In this document: piece by piece, positions 26,663 to 34,564 of the stretch | How the letters are laid out: every line of letters begins with the position of its first letter | How positions within the stretch are numbered: position 1 is the first letter of the stretch | DNA from: Paludibacteraceae bacterium | GTDB taxonomy: Bacteria > Bacteroidota > Bacteroidia > Bacteroidales > Paludibacteraceae | Direction of reading: 5' to 3' | Assembly: GCA_024405895.1 (NCBI GenBank) | Contig: JAKSNW010000017.1 | Location: 1-36,829 of the forward strand | DNA: 36,829 bases | Program-made: the position numbers and the translations under genes | Notes under the pieces: model-generated | The model's database searches: none | What the model was told of the DNA's origin: nothing | Seen by the model: the letters and a program-made list of their open reading frames with translations, nothing else

Positions 26663-27918
26663 CGTTGTATGCTGTTTGAGGTCGGTGCGACCACGCACTA
26701 TTTCTTCACGAGAGTAGCTGTCTGGCGGATGCTGTTGGCTGTCACGTTGATGAAGTAGGTGCCGGCGGCAAGTGTTGAGACGTTCAGGCGGTAGTTCTCT
26801 TGCTGAGCAGGAAGCATCACTGTGGTGAGGATGCGGCCGTTAGCATCAAAAAGTTGCATTACGGCTGTACCGCTGTAAGGCTCAAGCATGAGTACGGTCT
26901 CGTCTTTGGCTGGGTTAGGCACGATGGCAAACTCGGTGGTGCGGACAATGTCGATGGCTTCAACGATAGGAGCGATGTGTACGACACCGTTGGAAATCTC
27001 TTCTCCGTTGAGCTTCACGCAACCATCTTCTACAACAGCACCCATAGGTTCAACAATCTCGCAGCCATTGAGAGTGATGCTGTTCCATCCGTCAACGGCA
27101 CAAGCACTGCCACCCACAAAGACCTCAGCATTGGTGATGGTGAGATTCTCGTCGCCATAGCCATAGAGACCGTAGCTTGCGCTCATGTTTTCGTTGATAC
27201 GGAAGATACCGTTGGCGAGTTCAAGGTCAGAACCTGAATATCTTGTAGACATACGAGCCGTAGTGAGTTGGGCGGTGGATGTCTGTCCGCTGAAAGTTAT
27301 TTTATGCTCGCTGGTATTAGTAATAACGGTTGAGAACTGGTTGTTTCCATTAAAAACGACATTCACATCGGTAAGGTTTCCTGAGAATATCATCGTAGAG
27401 GCACTGACGTTATCCAATGTAAGCACGTTGGTATTGCCATCGTAAGTCACAGTGCCAGTGAGGTTAGGTGCGGTGAAGTTGGCAGCATTGGCTGAGGTAA
27501 TCTCAACATTGTTGATTTTGATGCCAGAGTTCTCTGCGCTGAAGTTTGCTGTGAGAATGATGTCGCTTGAAACAGTGATGTTTCTTGGGTTTTGTGTGTT
27601 GCCGTCGCTCCAACTTGTGAATTGGAAACCAGGATTGGCTACGGCTTGAACGGTTGCTGTCGGATTGGTGCAAGTTGCAGGAGTTACGATGGAGACTTCA
27701 CCCATAGTCTCATTTGCACTTGTTACAGAGAAGATGTAAGGAGGAATCTCGGTGAAATTAGAGAATCTGGTCCAAACAGAAGTATATGACGAAGTGCTAC
27801 CACATGGTATGTTTACAGGTATAGAAGCATCAACATAAGAGAATACATTACTGCTCCTTAATGTTGGTGCGGTTGTTGCCAATGATGTAATGCTTGTTAG
27901 GTGCGTGCAATATTGGTT
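26660..27918 (-). repeat. Segmental duplication, copy B
   Basis: Second copy of the 24093-25352 segment: C-terminal BspA coding region plus about 38 nt of 3' flank. The ends around the stop codon are almost identical; the coding part has diverged, with small indels. Confidence 0.8.
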
Positions 27919-27936
27919 TGTGGCGCATATTGATAA
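26698..27936 (-). pseudogene. 5'-truncated BspA-like gene with T9SS tail
   Basis: The open frame (stop codon TGA at 37-39 of the 27901 line, i.e. 27937-27939) has no usable ATG at its 5' end; the first in-frame near-start is TTG at 27882. Translation upstream of this reads NQYCTHLTSITSLATTAP, which aligns with the last leucine-rich repeat of the intact neighbour (FGYCQSLTSITLLSTAPP), then homology stops abruptly near 27918. All earlier repeats and the signal peptide are missing. What remains is the InlB-like repeat, the beta-rich region and the complete sorting domain. Without a signal peptide it cannot be secreted, so I call it a remnant. The missing 5' part is not found elsewhere in the window. 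Confidence 0.8.
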
Positions 27937-27939
27937 TCA

Positions 27940-28187
27940 GTGAGTTGCATGTAATACGGTAGAAAAATCCTGTTGAGTTTGTTTTGAAGTAGTTATAGAT
28001 TGTAGATTTAACGATTTTAACTCTTATTAAGGCGCCGCGGATTAAAATTCCAAAAGTAGCAGCAAAAGATGCCAGCCCCATTACAAAAAAGCCATAGCAT
28101 TTCTGCCATGGCACATTTTTATTTACCACAACAACCTGCCCCTGTGGTATTAGGGCCCTTCTCTAAACGGAGAGAATGCTGAGAGAC
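27940..28187. other. Junction region between BspA remnant and accessory island
   Basis: No convincing gene. It holds the point where BspA homology ends and a terminator-like hairpin at 28086-28120. A minus-strand frame (27848-28129) with a hydrophobic start overlaps both the remnant and the hairpin and shows no family feature. The accessory region to the right begins here. Confidence 0.5.
28086..28120. terminator. Bidirectional intrinsic terminator
   Basis: GCCAT-GCA pairs with TGC-ATGGC around a short loop with one A-C mismatch, with an A-run on the left and ATTTTT on the right. It lies downstream of the minus-strand DUF2188 gene. Confidence 0.7.
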
Positions 28188-28409
28188 TTATCCTCTTGGA
28201 GGAAATGGATCCTTACCATGAGAGTCTCTTTCTCGAATCTGTCCATTACGACCGTGAATAAATAGTTCGGAATGCTGGTTCTTGGAAATTTGACGAGCGG
28301 CAGCAATTGCATCGGACTGCCTATCAAATGTTGAAGTCAGTCTTGAATTGCCTTCGCCCTTAATGCCCCACTTATCTCCAGCAGGAACAACATGTTGGTT
28401 CTTGCCCAT
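28188..28409 (-). CDS. DUF2188 domain protein
   Basis: 73-residue protein that is almost entirely one DUF2188 domain: KNQHVVPAGDKWGIKGEG at the start, then the Ala/Ile-rich helix with SDAIAAARQISKNQ, and the ending IHGRNGQIRERDSHGKDPFPP. Function unknown; members are small, widespread and often found on mobile or accessory DNA. It has an AAGGAGGT Shine-Dalgarno with 7-nt spacing, unusual for Bacteroidetes, and it is divergent from the RloA-like gene. It may have arrived from a donor that uses Shine-Dalgarno sites. Confidence 0.88.
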   Translation of the reverse strand: MGKNQHVVPAGDKWGIKGEGNSRLTSTFDRQSDAIAAARQISKNQHSELFIHGRNGQIRERDSHGKDPFPPRG

Positions 28410-28416
28410 CTGTTAC

Positions 28417-28424
28417 ACCTCCTT
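28417..28424 (-). promoter_or_regulatory. Consensus Shine-Dalgarno of the DUF2188 gene
   Basis: Minus-strand AAGGAGGT ends 7 nt before the ATG. Other genes in this window lack such a site, as expected for Bacteroidetes, so this one stands out. Confidence 0.8.
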
Positions 28425-28581
28425 TCTGCGCCCAGTTTTGACAAACATGTCATAGCGCTTTATATTACCCATGCAAATATTATACCAGAGTCAAATTTCT
28501 GATAAAACGCTGTTAATAATTGACAAATTGGCAATGTGTAACATAAATTTTGTCGTATTTATGCATATTTAACGCAAATAA

Positions 28582-28614
28582 TTGCCCAAGGTTTGAAATA
28601 AATTATTATCTTTG
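28582..28614 (+). promoter_or_regulatory. Promoter of the RloA/RloB unit
   Basis: TATCTTTG at 28607-28614 is a perfect -7 element, with TTG at 28582-28584 giving a slightly long 22-nt spacer. The predicted transcription start is near 28621, about 26 nt before the RloA-like ATG. Confidence 0.65.
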
Positions 28615-28646
28615 CAACGAAATTTTACAAAATATCAGACGTCATT

Positions 28647-29984
28647 ATGTTATTGTCAGCCAAATTTGAAAACATTTACTCGTTTAACGAGGAAACGCGC
28701 ATCTTGTTCACTGCCAGCAAGAGCGACCAATTGCCGTTGCAAGTGTCACGTGCGGAGAAGCGAGATGATATATCTGTGCTCCGCATGGGATTGATTTATG
28801 GTGCCAATGCTTCTGGAAAGTCAAACATCATAAAATGTTTGGCGATTATCAAGGAGTTTGCCTTGAATGGTTGGAGCAACCTCAAATATAATTACTTCAA
28901 GATGACTGATGAACCCCAAGAGCGTTCGAGTATCGAATTGGAGTTTAAGGCAGACAACCAGTTCTTTGCTTACGGAATAGCTTTCTCTAAAGGCGGTTTG
29001 CTTGAGGAATGGCTATATAAGACTGGCAGCCGCAATGACACCATGATCTTTGAGCGTAAACGTAATGGTGACAGTTGGGATAATACTATTGCACCTCAGT
29101 TCCTAAAAGATGAGGATGGACAATTCTTGAAGTTCCTGATTGACGGCACACCTACCAAGGGTACTTTCTTAAGTGAGTATATCAAGCGTAACGGAAAGGG
29201 AATAGATACGATTAAATCTGCTCGTAAATGGTTTGAGAATCTGAATATCATCTTCCCCAATACACATAGAACAGATTTCCCATTCCGAGTTGTGAACGAC
29301 ACCCAGTTCAGAACTGTAATGCGCGAACTGCTAAATTATTTTGGAACAGGTATCTCAGACCTTCGTCGCGTAGAGTCTAAACCTGAAGAATTGGGCATTC
29401 CCGACGAAATCCGTCAAAAGATTGAGGAAAGTCTTGAAGGCAAAGGCTCCGAAACAGGTGTGGTGATTCACAATGAGAACCGCTTCATCTTTGCAGAAAA
29501 AGATAAGTCGAAGAATCTGAAGTGGCATGAGCTGAAAACCATCCACAAGAAGGAAGACAGCAACTCAGACTATATATTCGAAATGTTCGAAGAATCTGAT
29601 GGAACGTCACGTTTGTTCGACTTCATTCCAATGCTTATAGATATGCGTGCAAATGATGCGGTCTATGTGATTGACGAGGTCGATAGGAGTTTGCATCCAA
29701 TGTTGACATTGAAATTATTGGAGATGTACAACAGTCTGCTTAAAAGCGATTCGCAAATGCAGCTAATATGCACTACACACGAGTCCAATCTTCTTTCTAC
29801 CGCCCCTATCCGTCAGGATGAAGTTTGGTTTGTAGAAAAAGACAAAAAAGGAGAAAGCCATCTGTCTTCACTTTGTGAGTACAAGCCAAGAGAGAATGTA
29901 CAGAAAGGTTATTTGAATGGTCGCTATGGAGCGATTCCGTTCTTTGGCGAACTGAATAATATTCATTGGGACGATGCGAAGTAG
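28647..29984 (+). CDS. RloA/AbiL-like AAA ATPase (phage defence)
   Basis: 445 residues, an OLD/SMC-like ATPase of the AAA_15/AAA_21 group. Walker A is GANASGKS at 52-59 (K58) and Walker B is YVIDEVDRSLHP around 340-350 (D343, E344), with the downstream histidine in CTTHESNLL. The segment between is the long insertion typical of RloA-like proteins. These proteins are encoded with RloB (TOPRIM) partners in abortive-infection systems such as AbiL; the sensor-plus-nuclease split resembles PARIS (AriA/AriB), but the partner here is RloB rather than DUF4435. It overlaps the RloB gene by 11 nt and has its own promoter. Confidence 0.88.
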   Translation: MLLSAKFENIYSFNEETRILFTASKSDQLPLQVSRAEKRDDISVLRMGLIYGANASGKSNIIKCLAIIKEFALNGWSNLKYNYFKMTDEPQERSSIELEFKADNQFFAYGIAFSKGGLLEEWLYKTGSRNDTMIFERKRNGDSWDNTIAPQFLKDEDGQFLKFLIDGTPTKGTFLSEYIKRNGKGIDTIKSARKWFENLNIIFPNTHRTDFPFRVVNDTQFRTVMRELLNYFGTGISDLRRVESKPEELGIPDEIRQKIEESLEGKGSETGVVIHNENRFIFAEKDKSKNLKWHELKTIHKKEDSNSDYIFEMFEESDGTSRLFDFIPMLIDMRANDAVYVIDEVDRSLHPMLTLKLLEMYNSLLKSDSQMQLICTTHESNLLSTAPIRQDEVWFVEKDKKGESHLSSLCEYKPRENVQKGYLNGRYGAIPFFGELNNIHWDDAK

Positions 29985-30636
29985 GAATAGTTTGATGCGT
30001 GAACGTCGCGAAGCATTTCGAGACGCCCGCCTGATAGTCATAGCCTCTGAGGGCAAGGACACGGAACGGATATATTTCAAGGCATTAGCCAAGGAATATA
30101 CCAATCCTCGTGTGCATGTGCATATCTTGGAACGTAGTGAAGCAGAACAGAACAACTCCAGCCCGGAACATGTGTTGAAGCAACTGAACGACTACAAAGA
30201 ACAGTATGCTTTAGAAGCAGATGATGAACTTTGGCTTGTTGTTGACAAAGACCGTTGGACTGAGGCGATGCTGTCCCGTGTCGCTACGGAATGTGCACAG
30301 GATGACTATATGCACATGGCTTTGAGCAACCCATGCATCGAGCTTTGGTTGCTTTTGCATCTGGTGGATGCCACCTCATTGACGTCCGAAGAACAACAGC
30401 AATGGTTTGAGAACCGTCGAAATTCGAGGAGGACAGACCCATATCTAAAGATGCGATTGCGTCAAGAGATGGGTTCCTATCATGAGTCGTCTTACGATGC
30501 CAAAATGCTAATAGAGCACGTAGAGGTAGCTATAGCGAGAGCAAAAGCATTGGACAAGAAGCCTGCCGATCGTTGGCCACAGACTCTCGGCACACGAGTA
30601 TATTTGTTGGCTGAAAGTGTGATGAACAGGAATTAA
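29974..30636 (+). CDS. RloB-like TOPRIM protein (phage defence)
   Basis: 220 residues. The TOPRIM-like core shows the conserved glutamate in IVIASEGKDTERIYF (E26) and the acidic pair in LWLVVDKDRW (D91, D93), both expected for metal-dependent nuclease activity. SNPCIELWLLLH is the family's characteristic segment. It is the likely toxic effector of the RloA-like ATPase encoded just upstream. The start at 29974 overlaps that gene by 11 nt; an in-frame ATG at 29995 (MRERREAFRDAR) is an equally good start. The first TIR gene follows after 35 nt, close enough for a joint transcript. Confidence 0.88.
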   Translation: MRSRNSLMRERREAFRDARLIVIASEGKDTERIYFKALAKEYTNPRVHVHILERSEAEQNNSSPEHVLKQLNDYKEQYALEADDELWLVVDKDRWTEAMLSRVATECAQDDYMHMALSNPCIELWLLLHLVDATSLTSEEQQQWFENRRNSRRTDPYLKMRLRQEMGSYHESSYDAKMLIEHVEVAIARAKALDKKPADRWPQTLGTRVYLLAESVMNRN

Positions 30637-30671
30637 CATCTTACCAATTTACAATTAACATTTGAGATAAA

Positions 30672-31238
30672 ATGGAAAGAGGACGCAATTATTTAGCATT
30701 GAATGAGAGCGAGAGGAGATTATTTTCTTCCTCGGCTTTACGGCCTTGTGTATTTATAAGTCACAAGAAAGATGATGCAAATTTCGCAAGACACCTTTCT
30801 GACTACATCATGGAAAGAGGAATCAACGTCTATTTTGACGAAAATGATCCAATACTTTCTAAAGAACACAAATCGCCTGACGAAGTTGTTAACGCAATCA
30901 AGAAAGGTTTGGGAAAATCCACCCATATGATTATAGTTTTGTCAAAGAAGACGTTAGAATCAAATTGGGTGCCATGGGAGGTCGGCTTTGCTAGTGCAAA
31001 AGATAAAGAGTATAGGCTGCTCCGACTTAATGATGTGTTAGGTGACATTCCAGAGTTTTACAAAGTCGCCAAAATCTTGAATGATTATGACGACTTGAAC
31101 AAATACCTTGCATCAATGAAAGCGGCTCAAACCAACAATCGAATTTCTCAAGAAGAAATAATTCGTAAAAAGAAACTTCTTGAACGATTGGATGAGTTGA
31201 AAAAAATTATTCCTCAAATAAATAAACAATCTTTATAA
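30672..31238 (+). CDS. TIR-domain protein 1
   Basis: 188 residues, one TIR domain at about 25-145. It opens with CVFISHKKDDANFARHLSDYI and has the conserved VYFDEND strand. The WxxxE motif that holds the NAD+-cleaving glutamate is NWVPWEVGFA (W99, E103), so it is predicted to be an active NADase or cyclase. The C-terminal 40 residues are charged and helical (KKKLLERLDELKKII). No signal peptide or membrane segment. It is a clear paralogue of the next gene, which starts 1 nt after its stop. Probable role: phage-sensing TIR enzyme, like ThsB of Thoeris, making a signal from NAD+; this is inference from context. Confidence 0.88.
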   Translation: MERGRNYLALNESERRLFSSSALRPCVFISHKKDDANFARHLSDYIMERGINVYFDENDPILSKEHKSPDEVVNAIKKGLGKSTHMIIVLSKKTLESNWVPWEVGFASAKDKEYRLLRLNDVLGDIPEFYKVAKILNDYDDLNKYLASMKAAQTNNRISQEEIIRKKKLLERLDELKKIIPQINKQSL

Positions 31239-31239
31239 T

Positions 31240-31785
31240 ATGGTTAAAGGCTTAAACTATTATTATCTAAGAGATCGTTATAACGGTGTACTCCCGCGCC
31301 CTACGTTGGAGAAACCGAGAGTCTTTATTAGTCATCAGAAGAAAGACTCCGATGCAGCGAAAGCTATTGCCGACTATCTTCAGGACGCTGGTATCGATGT
31401 GTACTTTGACCAATATGACAATAGTATCAACAGGTCCGACCCTCAATCGGTGGTTAGTGCAATTAAAAAAGGAATTGAGAATAGTAGTCATATGTTAGTA
31501 TTATTTTCTCCCAACACATATGGTTCTATGTGGGTGCCTTGGGAAATAGGATATGCTTACAATTCAGTTATCACGCTGAATGTTCTCCGTTTAAAAGGCG
31601 TAGATAAAGCAAAACTGCCAGAGTATTTGAAGGTAGTAAATACCGTGATGAGTATTTATCAACTAAACAATTTGATAGCAAGTATTAGGAGAACCAACAG
31701 AGACCAGCTAATATTAGAAAATAGGTCGTTCTCCGAAAGTAATTCGACTCATGTATTAAACAAAATAATGGATTCTTACGCATGA
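31240..31785 (+). CDS. TIR-domain protein 2 (tandem paralogue)
   Basis: 181 residues. The TIR domain at about 26-150 starts RVFISHQKKDSDAAKAIADYL, continues with VYFDQYD and AIKKGIENSSHMLVLFS, and has the catalytic motif MWVPWEIGYA (W98, E102). It aligns with TIR protein 1 from the N-terminal tyrosine-rich segment (LNYYYL) to beyond the domain, so the two arose by tandem duplication, yet they are well diverged, as expected for paralogues with different triggers. Its stop overlaps the next start by 4 nt (ATGA). Predicted NAD+-processing immune enzyme. Confidence 0.88.
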   Translation: MVKGLNYYYLRDRYNGVLPRPTLEKPRVFISHQKKDSDAAKAIADYLQDAGIDVYFDQYDNSINRSDPQSVVSAIKKGIENSSHMLVLFSPNTYGSMWVPWEIGYAYNSVITLNVLRLKGVDKAKLPEYLKVVNTVMSIYQLNNLIASIRRTNRDQLILENRSFSESNSTHVLNKIMDSYA

Positions 31786-33764
31786 AAAAGAATTTAGCCG
31801 TTTACGTATTGTTTCATACTCAGTATGAGCAAGGTAAAGCCACTTACAGTGACATCTATAAACTTCTTTGCCGTGATGCAAACCATCCTTTTGAGGATGG
31901 TTTGGACATCCCTGTTTATCTGCGAACTGGAGATGACGAGAAGATGAGCGACATAAAGTCAATCAGTTTGGATAATACAGACAAAACGTTTATCTTATTA
32001 TTAGTAGATGACGAAATGTATTGTAGTGATGTGTGGAAAAAGTATTTAGGAGAAGTGGTGGCACTAGAACATGATAATCCTGATAAGGTACAGATTGTTT
32101 GTGTTGAATTGAGCAAATTTGCCTTTGACATCGGTCATGGTCTATCTGACAAACAGTTTATACGCTTGAAGTCATTCTCTATACGAGATAATTGGGAGGA
32201 ATTTCAGATACGATTATTTGACAACATTATCCGCTTTATTATCAGAAAAGAACTGACGAAACTAAAGATTTTTATCAGTCACTCAAAGAAAGATGAGAAT
32301 AAAATTGGTCAAAAACGTGCAATAGAATTCAGAGATTTCATTCGCTCAAAAACAAAGTTGGATTCATTCTTTGATGCCAGTGATATCCTCGATGGGCAGG
32401 ACTTTGAAAATCAAATAAAGAACAATGCGGCAGGAGAACAATCACTGCTCGTCATCTTGAATTCAAATACCTATTCTGAAAGAGAATGGTGCCAAAAGGA
32501 GGTACTCTTTGCAAAGAGTAATAAGATACCTGCAATAGCAGTGAGCCTACTTGATGGTGAAGTGAAGCGTTGCTTTCCATACATTTCTAACATACCGTAT
32601 ATCCGTTTCAACGACAACTGGGTAGATGTTCTGATACTGATATTACGAACAGCATTAGATCAATATTGTCAAGCACAGTATTTGGAGAACCTTCGTGAGG
32701 AAATGGAAGAACCAGACAGAAGCACATTTAAGGTATTACTATTCTCACCTGAGGCCTATTCTTATGTATATGAAGAACTTGCATCGAATATTATTTATCC
32801 TGAGCCACCTCTTACTAAGGATGAATTGGATGTCTTGAAGAAGATTGCAGGAAAAGAAAAGCTGTTTCTTACTCCGATGCAATTGCTAGCACAAACAGTA
32901 AACCTAAAAGGAAAACGTGTAGCGGTTTCCGTGTCCGAAGTTCCAAATTCAGACGTATTAGGCTATGGAATAGATATGATACGAGATTTGACCATAGAAT
33001 TATCACGCCATTTGCTCATAGCTGGTGCTAATATGGTATATGGTGGTGATTTAAGACGAGGTGGTTATACAGAACTCTTTAGTGACATGTCGCTACAATA
33101 TAAAAATTATCAAGGGAATGTAGACCGAGAAACCTTCTTTTTCCGCAATTATTTTGCATGGCCAATCCATCTTAGTTTTACTAATGAGACGAGATTGCAA
33201 TATGTAAATAGTCGTGTTGATCCTATATTCGTAGAATGTCCAGAAGAATATAATGGAGATAAAAGTAAGCCAATAGCACCCGTTAATAATTATAATAACT
33301 ATATCTATGCTTTATCATTATTGAAGATGAGAAAACAAATGGAAACCGAGACGCATGCGAGAGTGATTCTCGGTGGACGCTCTTCTGGTTTTAGTGGTTT
33401 TATGCCTGGTGTAATAGAAGAATTTATTCAATCGGCAATGGCTGGTCATCCAATATATCTATTGAGTGGATTTGGAGGCGCCGCATCAATAATCGCCTCC
33501 CTTATAAATAAAGAAAAGAGCGTTGAAGACGTTATTAAGGAAGCCTGTGAAGAACCTCGTTACGCCGATTTCATGTCTTTCTGCAATAATCAAAGTATAG
33601 ATATGGGCTATAATAAATTGAAAGAAATTGTAGCGAATGGCATAGATTGCCTTAACAATGGATTGAGAAATGAGGAAAATGAAATCTTATTTCGATCAAC
33701 GGATGTTATAGAGATTGTAAGTTTAATAATTAAAGGACTAAAAAATACAATTGGACATGCATAG
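31782..33764 (+). CDS. TIR-like / TIR / SLOG-like fusion protein
   Basis: 660 residues in three parts. Residues 1-150 are a flavodoxin-like, TIR-like domain whose W85 is followed by glutamate six positions later (E91) rather than four, so it may be inactive. Residues 160-295 are a canonical TIR (KIFISHSKKDENK; EWCQKE with W236 and E240) predicted active. After a linker, about 375-585 look like a SLOG (LOG/DprA-like) nucleotide-binding domain: RVAVSVSEVP, YGGDLRRGGYTE at 420-431, GGRSSGFSG at 531-539, and a glycine-rich GFGGAAS near 563-569. In Thoeris ThsA, a SLOG domain binds the TIR-made cyclic ADP-ribose and switches on a SIR2 NADase. Here TIR takes the place of SIR2. The assignment of SLOG is from motif memory. 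Confidence 0.75.
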   Translation: MKKNLAVYVLFHTQYEQGKATYSDIYKLLCRDANHPFEDGLDIPVYLRTGDDEKMSDIKSISLDNTDKTFILLLVDDEMYCSDVWKKYLGEVVALEHDNPDKVQIVCVELSKFAFDIGHGLSDKQFIRLKSFSIRDNWEEFQIRLFDNIIRFIIRKELTKLKIFISHSKKDENKIGQKRAIEFRDFIRSKTKLDSFFDASDILDGQDFENQIKNNAAGEQSLLVILNSNTYSEREWCQKEVLFAKSNKIPAIAVSLLDGEVKRCFPYISNIPYIRFNDNWVDVLILILRTALDQYCQAQYLENLREEMEEPDRSTFKVLLFSPEAYSYVYEELASNIIYPEPPLTKDELDVLKKIAGKEKLFLTPMQLLAQTVNLKGKRVAVSVSEVPNSDVLGYGIDMIRDLTIELSRHLLIAGANMVYGGDLRRGGYTELFSDMSLQYKNYQGNVDRETFFFRNYFAWPIHLSFTNETRLQYVNSRVDPIFVECPEEYNGDKSKPIAPVNNYNNYIYALSLLKMRKQMETETHARVILGGRSSGFSGFMPGVIEEFIQSAMAGHPIYLLSGFGGAASIIASLINKEKSVEDVIKEACEEPRYADFMSFCNNQSIDMGYNKLKEIVANGIDCLNNGLRNEENEILFRSTDVIEIVSLIIKGLKNTIGHA

Positions 33765-34362
33765 AGTATTTGTAAGTTATTACCATCGTGACGACCAGCA
33801 TTATAAAGATAGTTTAGTAGAATGGGCTATAAAAAATGACGTTTTTATTGATGGTTCAGTTGATACGGGAGATATACCGGATGACTGGGATGATCAAAAA
33901 ATACGAGAGACAATTCGTGATGAATACCTTCAGGACACATCCGTGACAATTCTTCTTGTAGGACCAAACACTCGACATCGTAAACATGTGGACTGGGAAA
34001 TTTATTCTAGTATGTATGATGGCAAGAAGAATAAAAAATCGGGAATTGTTGTGGTGATGCTACCAGAAACAAATTGCGAAGGCTGTCATATACCATACGC
34101 AAATGAGAAGTTACAGATTTATCCAGAAGTTTCGAATTGGGTTAGTGTTGATTCTAGGAATGAGTACGAGAAACGTTATCCTGACATGCCTGAACGTATT
34201 ATAGACAATTTAATGAAAGATGGTGTCAAGATATCGGTAACTACATGGAATAAACTGACACCAAACAACCTCAGAATGATGCTCAATAATGCATACGACA
34301 ATCGACAGACTCAACCATATGATTTGAGCAGAAGTATGCGTAAAAAGAATGGTAATTGCTAA
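33751..34362 (+). CDS. ThsB-like TIR protein (DUF1863/MTH538 type)
   Basis: 203 residues. The start HRVFVSYYHRDDQHYKDSL, followed by FIDGSVDTGDI, and the motif NTRHRKHVDWEIYSS (E83 as the putative catalytic glutamate) are those of the MTH538 TIR-like family to which Thoeris ThsB belongs. It differs from TIR proteins 1 and 2, which are of the other bacterial TIR type. It overlaps the fusion gene by 14 nt (an internal ATG at 33757 would reduce this), so the two are translationally linked. Predicted to detect infection and make an NAD+-derived signal. Basic C-terminal tail (RSMRKKNGN). Confidence 0.85.
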   Translation: MDMHRVFVSYYHRDDQHYKDSLVEWAIKNDVFIDGSVDTGDIPDDWDDQKIRETIRDEYLQDTSVTILLVGPNTRHRKHVDWEIYSSMYDGKKNKKSGIVVVMLPETNCEGCHIPYANEKLQIYPEVSNWVSVDSRNEYEKRYPDMPERIIDNLMKDGVKISVTTWNKLTPNNLRMMLNNAYDNRQTQPYDLSRSMRKKNGNC

Positions 34363-34564
34363 GTTCGTGTTACCCGACAATGACACTCAAATCATATAAG
34401 CTTTTTTACAGATAAAGTGGCACTGGATCTGGAGTCCTTGAGGGAGTGTTTTCTCAGTACGAGCGGATGGTAATATTCCTCAAATTTTCTCTGAGGCTAT
34501 TGGGAACATGATTAAACAATCAAAATAACGTAGTATTCAGATTGGTATCAAAAACAACATAATT
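34363..34564. other. Intergenic region, possible gene remnant
   Basis: No intact gene. One frame ends with a protein-like stretch (ADGNIPQIFSEAIGNMIKQSK then stop at about 34526-34528), but it is interrupted by a stop codon within about 70 nt upstream, and I cannot assign it. It may be the tail of a lost gene between the TIR operon and the GNAT-ASCH pair. No Bacteroidetes promoter is obvious. Confidence 0.3.

Noticed and set aside
27848-28129. Minus-strand frame of 93 codons with a hydrophobic N-terminus
   Set aside because: It runs through the terminator hairpin and into the BspA remnant in another frame; no family feature supports it.
28647-30636. PARIS system (AriA/AriB)
   Set aside because: The ATPase-plus-TOPRIM layout is similar, but the second protein carries RloB-type motifs (SNPCIELWLLLH) rather than a DUF4435 protein, so RloAB/AbiL-like fits better.
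30672-34362. CBASS or TIR-STING/TIR-SAVED system
   Set aside because: No cyclic-nucleotide synthase (CD-NTase) gene and no STING- or SAVED-like segment is seen next to the TIR genes.
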